In this document: positions 14,949 through 21,003 of the stretch, piece by piece
Layout: each line of letters starts with the position of its first letter
Numbering within the stretch: position 1 is the first letter of the stretch
Source of the DNA: a virus
Length of the DNA stretch: 28,710 bases
IMG/VR virus record: IMGVR_UViG_3300044809_000120
Span: 1 to 28,710 of that record
Strand: one strand, 5' to 3'
The notes under the pieces: generated by a model
Database searches by the model: none
Told to the model about the DNA's origin: nothing
Seen by the model: only the letters and a program-made list of their open reading frames with translations
Translations under genes and position numbers: made by a program

Positions 14949-15497
14949 GTGGCCCATCAGACTGGCATCGAGCAGTTGACGGCCGTCGAGCGTGTTCGTG
15001 TGCGCTTCCTCGTCGAGGAGGGCAAACTCAGCGTCCTAGATCTGAACGACCGGCTCTATGGGCTTGGTGGAATTGGGTACTTCGCCTACCGCCAGGTGCT
15101 TCGCGAGCCCTACGTGAGGCAGGGTTGGGAGAGTCAGCTCCTGAACGATCCGCCTCACCTCCTACCGCAGGACCACCAGAAACACGTCGCCTCATCCAGC
15201 GCTCAAGCCGTCAGATCGCTGTTGGTAGAGCAGCTAAGGTACTCCAGCCCCTTGGAAGCCATCCTGCTCTTCAGCGTCAGCAGTCTAAGTTTGGCTGGCG
15301 TGGCAGACAGGTTCATCAAGGTGTTCATGAATGTGCAGAGAGCGCGCATCCTGAAATCAGGCGCGGACCTTTACGTCAGCGTTGCTAGCGAGTTGTCGAG
15401 TGGCGACCACATGCTCGACTATGAGCGCGAACTCCTTAAGAGTGCCGTCGACACCGTGCTCAAAGTCGAAACTATTGAGAAGCTCGAAGCAAGTTGA
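14949..15497 (+). CDS. Unrecognised third gene of the restriction cassette, 182 residues
   Basis: GTG at 14949 lies six bases after TACAGT (14937-14942), so this gene has its own leaderless promoter although it follows the nuclease by only 28 bases. The protein is soluble and mostly helical (LTAVERVRVRFLVEEGKLSVLDLNDRLYGLGG; AVRSLLVEQLRYSSPLEAILLFSVSSLSLAGVADRF), without a visible catalytic motif. It could be an accessory or control protein of the restriction system or an independent defence component. There is no helix-turn-helix typical of C proteins. Confidence 0.7.
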   Translation: MAHQTGIEQLTAVERVRVRFLVEEGKLSVLDLNDRLYGLGGIGYFAYRQVLREPYVRQGWESQLLNDPPHLLPQDHQKHVASSSAQAVRSLLVEQLRYSSPLEAILLFSVSSLSLAGVADRFIKVFMNVQRARILKSGADLYVSVASELSSGDHMLDYERELLKSAVDTVLKVETIEKLEAS

Positions 15498-15518
15498 TCG
15501 GCTGCGCAGCACGGCGCT

Positions 15519-15875
15519 TTAAAATCCGGCCTGTTGCTCTATGAAGTCGATCGCCTCTGATGCGCCCTTACAAACCACCGCGCGCACTCCTGCCTTGTTC
15601 AGCGAGTACAACCAGTCCTTCTGCTCCGCGCTTGTACTGCCGCCCTTTTGCCGCTTCAGTTCTATGGCGACGAGACCGTTGCCGACACATATCAAATAGT
15701 CTGGGAAACCCCGGCTGACACCCTGCGCCTTCATCCGAGCACCGCGAATCATGGCGTCCCTACGGCTACTGCCGGACTCATTGGCGATGTGCGTGAACTT
15801 GTAGCCCCGGACGCGCAAGTAGGCGACCAAGGCTTTGCCCTCTTCGGCCTCCGTGGGGACCGGGAGGACGCTCAT
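15519..15875 (-). CDS. VRR-NUC domain nuclease
   Basis: About 118 residues from the ATG at 15875 (a TTG at 15890 is an alternative). The VRR-NUC pattern is complete: EEGKALVAYLRVRGYKF, then RGFPDYLICV with the catalytic Asp, AIELKRQKGG with the Glu-x-Lys metal site, SAEQKDWLYSLNKAG, and VCKGASEAIDFI. Stand-alone VRR-NUC proteins in phages are small Holliday-junction or flap-type nucleases for replication and recombination. It is cut off from the main early operon by a plus-strand gene and converges with the restriction cassette (21-base gap). Confidence 0.88.
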   Translation of the reverse strand: MSVLPVPTEAEEGKALVAYLRVRGYKFTHIANESGSSRRDAMIRGARMKAQGVSRGFPDYLICVGNGLVAIELKRQKGGSTSAEQKDWLYSLNKAGVRAVVCKGASEAIDFIEQQAGF

Positions 15876-16028
15876 GCTGGCCGTTCCCAAATGTCGCGAC
15901 GAATCCCTTGGTCATCAGGCCAAAACCCATCGAAAGTGGATCCGAAAGGGTATCCCCACCGACCGCCTATCCGGGTTACAGTGCCGCCACAACCGGTCGC
16001 CCTGGGGGGCCATGGAGAGGGAGTCTGG

Positions 16029-16622
16029 ATGTTCAAGTTGTTCGCAGGCGTAGCCGTCTGCGTTGCTCTCGGAGCGGTCATCATGCTGTCAGTACCCAGC
16101 TCGGCCGACACGTCGCTCTTGGCTTCGCCGGACACGTTTACGATGTATGCCAACACCCGGTTCCACGACCTGCCGGTCATCGATAACGATGCCAGTAAGG
16201 GCGGGGCGGATGTCGAGGTCTGCCGCTACACGAACGACCTGACGCACCTTGATACGAGCAACGCTGGGCTGGTCGGGTACAGGGTGCAAGGCAAGCTGTG
16301 GGGCACATTCCATCAAACGATCCAGGCCAGCTACCAGCTTTGCGACACCACCTCGCTGAGCCCGGTCACGACTGTCACGATCAACGTCAAGCGTCTCATC
16401 CCGGTCCGCTCGAAGAGGCTCGACCACGGGCACGTGAAGATCGTGAACGGCAACGATCACAGCGTGTTGTGCGTGATTGGGTCTCGGCCCATCCACAAAG
16501 TCGATGCCAATTCGACGCGGGTGCTTGCCTCCGTCAAGGGGAGCAGAGACGACAACTGGACCTGCATCCTCCACCAGAAGCTTGGCGACGCGGTTGCTGG
16601 AAGTTGGGATGGTCTGCGCTAG
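16029..16622 (+). CDS. Secreted protein with Ig-like (tandem-95/cadherin-like) domain
   Basis: A 197-residue protein; the ATG at 16029 is preceded by GGGAG. An export signal is clear: a short basic start, hydrophobic core FAGVAVCVALGAVIMLSV, and a likely cleavage site after PSSADT. The next part (YANTRFHDLPVIDNDASKGGADVEVC through TTVTINVKR) follows the Ig-like 'VldNDs.g' pattern of bacterial surface domains. The C-terminal third has two further Cys residues and may be disulphide-bonded. A -10 box TACAGT lies at 15977-15982. A prophage-encoded exported single-domain protein suggests host-surface modification or superinfection exclusion, which is inference. Confidence 0.72.
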   Translation: MFKLFAGVAVCVALGAVIMLSVPSSADTSLLASPDTFTMYANTRFHDLPVIDNDASKGGADVEVCRYTNDLTHLDTSNAGLVGYRVQGKLWGTFHQTIQASYQLCDTTSLSPVTTVTINVKRLIPVRSKRLDHGHVKIVNGNDHSVLCVIGSRPIHKVDANSTRVLASVKGSRDDNWTCILHQKLGDAVAGSWDGLR

Positions 16623-16648
16623 ATACTGCACGAAACTGTCCTCGGCCC

Positions 16649-17467
16649 TCATGCCGCCACCTCTACGGCAGCCGGCCTACCTGCTTTCAAGATGGCGTCG
16701 GTGGCGCTGAAGACACTGCGTATAGAGCGCTGTGGAGGGTCAGAGTTGCGGAGCCAGTGCTGGACGTAGGCCCGGCTCTCGCTTGGGCTCCACTGTTCTT
16801 CGGGCACTTCGAGCTCGTTCATGACCAGGTACGCCGTGCCTTCGGCTTCGAACTCTTTGATGCCCCGGTGCTCCTGGTACTCGCTGGGGTCTTCGGCGGT
16901 ATGTCCAACGACGATGTGGCCGCACTCGTGAATCAGGGTCTTCAACGGGTAGGGAGCCACCGGGTTGATGGCCACCTCTCTGCCGACGCTGTAGCCCGCC
17001 GCGTTGCCATCGAACTCCGCGAACTTGGTCATGGTGATGCCCAGCGCACCAAGAGCGCGTTCTTTGCTCCACGCGGGGGGTTCATAGTCAGGCAGTGGGT
17101 CTCCCTCGGTCATGGAGACCGGAAAGATGCAATTGACCGGCTTGAACTTGGTGATGGTCTTCGGCTGGCCCTTGTCGTCGACCTCGTCCTTCAGCTTCAC
17201 GGTGATGGGCCGGAGGATGGCGGCTGCGCGGGCACCGCGTTGGACTTGGCGGTTCATGCTGGCCCAGCGCTTGTACGTGGCTACTGGCTCAAGGGGCACG
17301 CCCTGGCTCAGCAGCAGTATCTGGTTCAGGTAGCTGTACGAGTAGAACCGCGAGTACGTGTCGCCCAGGCTGCCGGGAGCCGTCAGGGCTTCTTCCAGCA
17401 GGTGTGACCAGTCGAGCTCTTTGGCGGGCGCCGGCGGAGCGTTTGGTTGTTTTGTTCTACTGGCCAT
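16649..17467 (-). CDS. ArdC-like antirestriction protein with zincin metallopeptidase domain
   Basis: About 272 residues. The N-terminal ArdC ssDNA-binding domain shows RFYSYSYLNQILLL and VQRGARAAAILRP (family patterns S..N...l and kG..a..i..P). The C-terminal domain has the zinc motif HECGH at about residues 180-184 and a third ligand in EFEAEGTAYLV near 209. ArdC proteins coat incoming single-stranded DNA and protect it from restriction. The ATG at 17467 follows GGCAGGTG, overlapping the upstream 62-residue gene. It is the last gene of early operon A and would act as the phage establishes in a host with restriction systems. Confidence 0.85.
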   Translation of the reverse strand: MASRTKQPNAPPAPAKELDWSHLLEEALTAPGSLGDTYSRFYSYSYLNQILLLSQGVPLEPVATYKRWASMNRQVQRGARAAAILRPITVKLKDEVDDKGQPKTITKFKPVNCIFPVSMTEGDPLPDYEPPAWSKERALGALGITMTKFAEFDGNAAGYSVGREVAINPVAPYPLKTLIHECGHIVVGHTAEDPSEYQEHRGIKEFEAEGTAYLVMNELEVPEEQWSPSESRAYVQHWLRNSDPPQRSIRSVFSATDAILKAGRPAAVEVAA

Positions 17468-17645
17468 CACCTGCCTCTTTGACGACGGTCTGAACGCTCT
17501 CGCCGAAAAACTTGCGGAACTCAGGCTGGTTCAGACGGCGGCGTGCCCGATTAGCTGACGAGTTAAATCGGTATCCGGCCAGCAAGCGAGGCAACAGAGC
17601 TGCCCTGCTCTTTCGCTGTGCGTCCTTGCAATCTGTCTTTTTCAC
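17457..17645 (-). CDS. Small basic protein, 62 residues
   Basis: Starts at GTG (17645) after GGGAAG and overlaps the ArdC-like start. It is Arg/Lys-rich (CKDAQRKSRAALLPRLLAGYRFNSSANRARRRLNQPEFRKFFGES) and could bind nucleic acid, but no fold is recognised. GTGA overlaps the stop of the preceding short gene, which supports both as members of operon A. Confidence 0.55.
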   Translation of the reverse strand: MKKTDCKDAQRKSRAALLPRLLAGYRFNSSANRARRRLNQPEFRKFFGESVQTVVKEAGDGQ

Positions 17646-17803
17646 TGGGCTTCCCTTTTCTTAGTTGATACTTTGTGCTTCTGCACGTCGGACAGTTGGC
17701 CGAGCCACCCGGTAAACGGGGGTCCATTTTGTGGAGGCTCGTCTGCGAGCCATTGCGTAACAAGCGACGCCTCGTCGCACAACTGCCCGACGCGGAGAGC
17801 CAC
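17642..17803 (-). CDS. Short protein, about 53 residues, start uncertain
   Basis: A frame ending in TGA at 17644-17642, overlapping the next gene's GTG as GTGA. The sequence is protein-like (ASLVTQWLADEPPQNGPPF, then TGWLGQLSDVQKHK). The first usable start is GTG at 17803. The frame stays open upstream to about 17930 through a CEACVWRRYR stretch but without a start codon, so the 5' part may be degenerate. It occupies the only stretch of operon A lacking another convincing gene. Confidence 0.4.
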   Translation of the reverse strand: MALRVGQLCDEASLVTQWLADEPPQNGPPFTGWLGQLSDVQKHKVSTKKREAQ

Positions 17804-17918
17804 CCGGTAGCGCCGCCAGACGCAAGCCTCGCAATTGACCGGTACTACGACGCTTCGCCAAGTGAGAGCTTCTGTAAGGAGGCGTGCATGGCTGACGTGG
17901 CGCTGAAGATGGAAGGTG

Positions 17919-18236
17919 CTACTGCTCGTCTAATTCTGTGCCCAAGCGCTCGGTTTGCCAAGCGACATACGCATCGACTGTCTCCGGCTCGGGGTAGGGC
18001 ACCACCGTGTAAGGAAACCCGAGCATGAAGAGGTCTTGGAAGGTGTCCTTGTGGCCGAAGACCTGTTGCTCGATGAGCGAATCCGTGAGCACTCGGAAGT
18101 GGTTAAATTGCTGAAACGGGGCTTTATAGAAGAACGTGCCCGCATTCTCGTAGGTGAGCGTGAGTGCCATGCCCCCGATGGTGACAAGCAACTCGGGCGA
18201 CTCGCGGTGTGGGACTGGGGGCTGCTCATGATTCAT
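17919..18236 (-). CDS. Unknown protein, 105 residues
   Basis: The protein has a beta-rich start (SPELLVTIGGMALTLTYENAGTFFYKAPF) and a helical acidic end (VDAYVAWQTERLGTELDEQ). It overlaps the preceding 63-residue gene by 11 bases, in register with the tightly packed operon A. No family is recognised. A plus-strand ORF with a good Shine-Dalgarno at 17888 runs antisense to its 3' end and was rejected as a gene. Confidence 0.65.
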   Translation of the reverse strand: MNHEQPPVPHRESPELLVTIGGMALTLTYENAGTFFYKAPFQQFNHFRVLTDSLIEQQVFGHKDTFQDLFMLGFPYTVVPYPEPETVDAYVAWQTERLGTELDEQ

Positions 18237-18417
18237 CTGCTTTCAGTTTACTATCCGGGCCGATTTCATAATTCAGAATGTCGTTTGGCGTTTCAGGTAT
18301 CTTGATGACTGTACGGTCTAGCGTCTTCGTGATCGTTGCAACGCGGGCCGCTATGATGAGGCTGCCGTTGTAGTAGATCTCAAGGGTGCTCCGTTGCTTT
18401 TTCCGCCAGAACTTCAT
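18226..18417 (-). CDS. Small protein, 63 residues
   Basis: MKFWRKKQRSTLEIYYNGSLIIAARVATI..., a basic N-terminus followed by beta-like strands. It overlaps its upstream neighbour by four bases (ATGA) and its downstream neighbour by 11. The overlaps are the main reason to accept it. Function is unknown. Confidence 0.6.
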   Translation of the reverse strand: MKFWRKKQRSTLEIYYNGSLIIAARVATITKTLDRTVIKIPETPNDILNYEIGPDSKLKADES

Positions 18418-18893
18418 AGCCCCAACCCCATCTGCCCCGCCTCCAGCGGCACCCGCTCGCGCTCGATGCTGTTGATGTCATCGAACAGCGGCGTCGAGCC
18501 GATGACCTGGGCGATGGTCACGTTCACCACCGGCTCGTCCTGGTCGTGCAGCACGTGGTTGTTCAGCGTCCTGACGTACAGCGGCACCATCCGCAGCCCC
18601 TTCAGGAACTGGTTGCCGCGCTCAGTCAGGAGCCAGTAGCCCGCGCCGGCCTTGTCGTCCTTGGCCACCAGGGCGTGGTAGCGGAGCATCGTCCAGTTGC
18701 CGTACTCGCCCTTGGTCAGCTCGAACGACTTGCCGTCCATGTCGAGCCGTGTGTGGATGCTGTTGCGGTCGTGGTGGATGACCGCCTGCTTGAACTTGAT
18801 GAGGGCGTTGACGATGCCGGGTGACAGCCGGTGGGTATAGATGGAGCTCTGGCTGTGGCAATGCTCGCAGTAGTAGGGCTCGGTAGCGCTCAT
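18414..18893 (-). CDS. Zinc-ribbon-containing early protein, 159 residues
   Basis: The N-terminus has YYCEHCHSQSSIYTHRL, a C-x2-C-H zinc-finger-like element. A helical domain (SPGIVNALIKFKQAVIHHD) follows, then a winged-helix-like stretch (ELTKGEYGNWTMLRYHALV...GYWLLTERGNQFLKG; LTERG is typical of the wing region). It may be a DNA-binding early regulator or replication accessory. ATGA overlaps with both neighbours in operon A. Confidence 0.65.
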   Translation of the reverse strand: MSATEPYYCEHCHSQSSIYTHRLSPGIVNALIKFKQAVIHHDRNSIHTRLDMDGKSFELTKGEYGNWTMLRYHALVAKDDKAGAGYWLLTERGNQFLKGLRMVPLYVRTLNNHVLHDQDEPVVNVTIAQVIGSTPLFDDINSIERERVPLEAGQMGLGL

Positions 18894-19429
18894 CGCTCTG
18901 CCTCCAGCCGCTCGAGAACGTCTTTCGCAGTTACTTGGTCCGCGAAGCGCTCAACCAAGATTTCGGAGAGCACTTGCCGGAACGCGCCGACATCGGGACT
19001 GCCCTGGTGCGTTGACCGCGATGGCTGAGTGGGCTGGACAGGTTCTGGCGCTATGTCCGGCTGTTCCTCCGGCTCGGGGACCGTGGCCAGCTCCGGCTCA
19101 GCCCGAGGTATCTCGAACATCGGCGCATCCGGTATGTGCTCGACGGTGTGGACAGTTCCGGTACGGACAGCGTCCTCGGGTACTTGCTGTTCGTTGATAT
19201 GTCGGTGGCCAAATGATGAGAGGTAGAACTTCGGTCGTACTCCAGTGCCGTAGCCACCTGTTTGTGACACGTAGCCACCCGCAACCAGTTCATCCAAGGC
19301 ACCGCGCGCAGTGGGAGAGGAGACCGAAGCGGCTTCACCGATGGCGCCGACGCCTTCTTCTCCATGCTGCTTGATGAGCCGTAACCACCAGTACCGGCTC
19401 TTCGGGCCAACGCCATCTGCGAATTTCAT
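18890..19429 (-). CDS. Winged-helix DNA-binding protein, 179 residues
   Basis: Residues about 10-75 form a winged helix (YWWLRLIKQHGEEGVGAIGEAA; SSPTARGALDELVAGGYVSQTGG; KFYLSSFGH). A Pro/Glu-rich linker (EPELATVPEPEEQPDIAPEPVQPTQPSRST) and a C-terminal helical segment (VGAFRQVLSEILVERFADQ) follow. The arrangement of N-terminal DNA-binding domain, disordered linker and small C-terminal module is seen in phage replication initiators and regulators. It overlaps the WhiB-like gene by four bases. Confidence 0.7.
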   Translation of the reverse strand: MKFADGVGPKSRYWWLRLIKQHGEEGVGAIGEAASVSSPTARGALDELVAGGYVSQTGGYGTGVRPKFYLSSFGHRHINEQQVPEDAVRTGTVHTVEHIPDAPMFEIPRAEPELATVPEPEEQPDIAPEPVQPTQPSRSTHQGSPDVGAFRQVLSEILVERFADQVTAKDVLERLEAER

Positions 19430-19794
19430 CGCTCGACCCCAAGCTCTTCCTCGACACGCATCTGCTCGACGGTCTCAGCGGCCTCTGGTCGCGTCAGCCA
19501 TTCAGGACGCGGTCGATTGGGCACGGCGTCGCGGTACCCCAGCTCGTATCGACGCCAGGCGCGGCCACGGTCCAGGGCGTGGGCGGTGATGCCAGCGACG
19601 ATGCCTCTGTCCATGCCATTGCCGTGCAGGGCGTCCTCTAGGCAGTCCTCGCGGACGATGCAGCGACCGCAGATGGCCTTGGCGACCATCGCCTTCAGTG
19701 GCTCGCGAGCGCTGTTGCAGTCGAAGTATTTGTCCACGATGACGCCAGGAAGCCCGCCGCAGTTTGCGCCTTCGAGGGTGGGGCGATTAAACAT
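19426..19794 (-). CDS. WhiB-like (Wbl) iron-sulphur transcription factor
   Basis: About 122 residues from the ATG at 19794, chosen because AAGG precedes it and because ATG overlaps the YopX-like stop; an upstream in-frame ATG at 19845 would overlap that gene by 59 bases. Cys12 (or Cys26), Cys42, Cys45 and Cys51 give the C...C-x2-C-x5-C cluster that binds [4Fe-4S]; GIVAGI replaces the usual G(V/I)WGG turn, and basic residues follow. Wbl proteins occur only in actinobacteria and their phages and regulate through sigma factor contact. Confidence 0.82.
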   Translation of the reverse strand: MFNRPTLEGANCGGLPGVIVDKYFDCNSAREPLKAMVAKAICGRCIVREDCLEDALHGNGMDRGIVAGITAHALDRGRAWRRYELGYRDAVPNRPRPEWLTRPEAAETVEQMRVEEELGVER

Positions 19795-20242
19795 CACCGG
19801 CCTTAAGCAGTTCCGGGTTCTCATAGATGTTGCCGATGACTTCAAGCACTAACGCTTGAACGAGCTGGTGGTGCATCTCGCCCTCTTGGTGCATATCGGG
19901 AAAAGCATGATGATGGTCTTTGGTTAGAAAGCCAGTCACAGCAAAATTGCATCCACTATCGAACCACACGACCCTGCCAATACCACCAGTGTCCAGACTG
20001 CCTGTACATACACTCAAAATATCCCCCTCGTAAATCTCCACACCGTTCTTGTCCTTGAGGCCGGTGTATTGCTGCCATATCAGGTTCTTTGTGTTAAGCA
20101 ACTTAGGTTCTTTGCCAGTGGATTCCCAAATCACCTCGTAGTCATAACCACGACCAGATGGCTCCTGATTCTTGAAGCCGGCGTATTTCACCCAACACTT
20201 TTGGTCGCTATCCCACGCTCGAAACTTAATCTCTCTATCCAT
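19787..20242 (-). CDS. YopX-family protein
   Basis: A 151-residue protein with all YopX landmarks: MDREIKFRAWD at the N-terminus, then QQYTGLKDKNGVEIYEGDIL, then an RVVWFDSG strand. YopX proteins are common phage early proteins with an SH3-like fold and no established function. This is the first gene of operon A, 33 bases downstream of promoter A's -10 element, with GGGGG before its ATG. Confidence 0.88.
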   Translation of the reverse strand: MDREIKFRAWDSDQKCWVKYAGFKNQEPSGRGYDYEVIWESTGKEPKLLNTKNLIWQQYTGLKDKNGVEIYEGDILSVCTGSLDTGGIGRVVWFDSGCNFAVTGFLTKDHHHAFPDMHQEGEMHHQLVQALVLEVIGNIYENPELLKAGDV

Positions 20243-20274
20243 GTGACCCCCGTGATTTATTTAGTTGTACTTCC

Positions 20275-20303
20275 ACAGTGCGCTTTTGCGGCACAATTGT
20301 CAA
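20275..20303 (-). promoter_or_regulatory. Early promoter A with embedded operator (drives operon A leftward)
   Basis: Minus strand: TTGACA (20303-20298), 17-base spacer, CACTGT (20280-20275). The 18-bp word TTGTGCCGCAAAAGCGCA (20296-20279) covers the spacer and reaches the -10. It occurs at the same place in promoters B and C, and A and B share 27 identical bases (20279-20305 and 24020-24046). The word contains a CGC-N4-GCG dyad. Position inside the RNA polymerase footprint suggests repression. Confidence 0.7.
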
Positions 20304-20319
20304 TGCCGGTTTTACAGCC

Positions 20320-20328
20320 TGTGGATAA
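20320..20328 (-). promoter_or_regulatory. DnaA-box-like sequence upstream of promoter A
   Basis: TTATCCACA on the minus strand matches the DnaA-box consensus exactly. It is part of an ACAG-C-CTGT dyad, which recurs as a larger palindrome upstream of promoter B. It might be a DnaA site near a replication origin or an activator site. Confidence 0.45.
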
Positions 20329-20491
20329 CCGCTACGTCGCACAACGTACATTTTCGGACGTGGCCCAACAGGGGTAGGGTGCGCAAACCAAGGCAACGTT
20401 GCCAAGTCAAGGGCGAATACCCATGCCAAGTAACAGGGGTGGCCGCGCCTATTAGGACATAACGGCAAAGTCGTGGCCTAGTATGCGTTCG

Positions 20492-20968
20492 GTGAGCACC
20501 TACGCCGTCCTACTGCCCCTCGGCACCGCCGTGATCGGTGCGGGTGCCGCGCTGGCAGGCAACATGCTTGGTCCGTTGGTGGGCTCCCGTAGGGAGCACC
20601 AGCAGTGGTTGCGTGACAAGCGGGCGGAGCTGTTGGAGGCGGCCTACGCCATGCACATGGAGGCCCGTGACACCGCCTGGGACATCGGGGGTGTCGTCGC
20701 CCGTCCCAAGACGGCGGCAGATTGGAAGGAATACGAAGACCGATGCCGAGTCGTGCTCGATCGACTCATCGCGGCTTCAGCCAAGGCGGAGCTCTACGTA
20801 TCGCCGGGCTTGGCTGAGCAGCTCAGTAAGGTTGCCTACGACTTTCAGGTCGTGTACTCCGCCCGCGACCTCTATGACGCGAAGGAGTGGAGCGAGCTGC
20901 GCAACAGCTGGTCAGACGACGTGGACAAGTGTGCCGCCGGCATCCGAAAGGAACTGGGCGTCGACTGA
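20492..20968 (+). CDS. Membrane-anchored helical protein upstream of the TIR gene
   Basis: About 158 residues from GTG at 20492, seven bases after TAGTAT (20479-20484); an ATG at 20483 is the alternative. One N-terminal transmembrane helix (YAVLLPLGTAVIGAGAALAG) is followed by a cytosolic helical bundle with a charged start (SRREHQQWLRDKRAELLEAAY) and a middle segment (VVLDRLIAASAKAELYVSPGLAEQL). No enzyme motif is visible. It is 35 bases ahead of the TIR gene on the same strand and is a candidate membrane partner or sensor for it; a link is inferred from adjacency only. Confidence 0.7.
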   Translation: MSTYAVLLPLGTAVIGAGAALAGNMLGPLVGSRREHQQWLRDKRAELLEAAYAMHMEARDTAWDIGGVVARPKTAADWKEYEDRCRVVLDRLIAASAKAELYVSPGLAEQLSKVAYDFQVVYSARDLYDAKEWSELRNSWSDDVDKCAAGIRKELGVD

Positions 20969-21003
20969 GCCCATTTGTCGGTGCGCCGCTCTACCGTTGA
21001 TCC

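Noticed and set aside
14921-15388. 155-codon plus-strand ORF overlapping the third restriction-cassette gene
   Set aside because: Arg/Pro-rich shadow; the frame from GTG 14949 has a leaderless promoter and a normal composition.
16298-17407. 369-codon plus-strand ORF
   Set aside because: Antisense to the ArdC-like gene with its HECGH motif and overlapping the secreted protein gene in another frame.
17563-17763. Minus-strand ORF with a CPTC motif
   Set aside because: No Shine-Dalgarno at its usable ATG, and the alternative frame ending in a GTGA overlap at 17642 fits the operon better.
17690-17830. tRNA-like stretch with a GGCTCG-TCTG-CGAGCC hairpin
   Set aside because: No acceptor stem, T-loop consensus or complete cloverleaf could be drawn; I see no tRNA or rRNA in the window.
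17888-18028. Plus-strand ORF with AAGGAGG before its ATG
   Set aside because: Most of it is antisense to the operon A gene at 17919-18236 and the product is low-complexity and Arg-rich; the Shine-Dalgarno is probably chance.
20235-20468. 77-codon minus-strand ORF over promoter A
   Set aside because: It spans the promoter and DnaA-like box and is Pro/Arg-rich; the DNA is better explained as regulatory.
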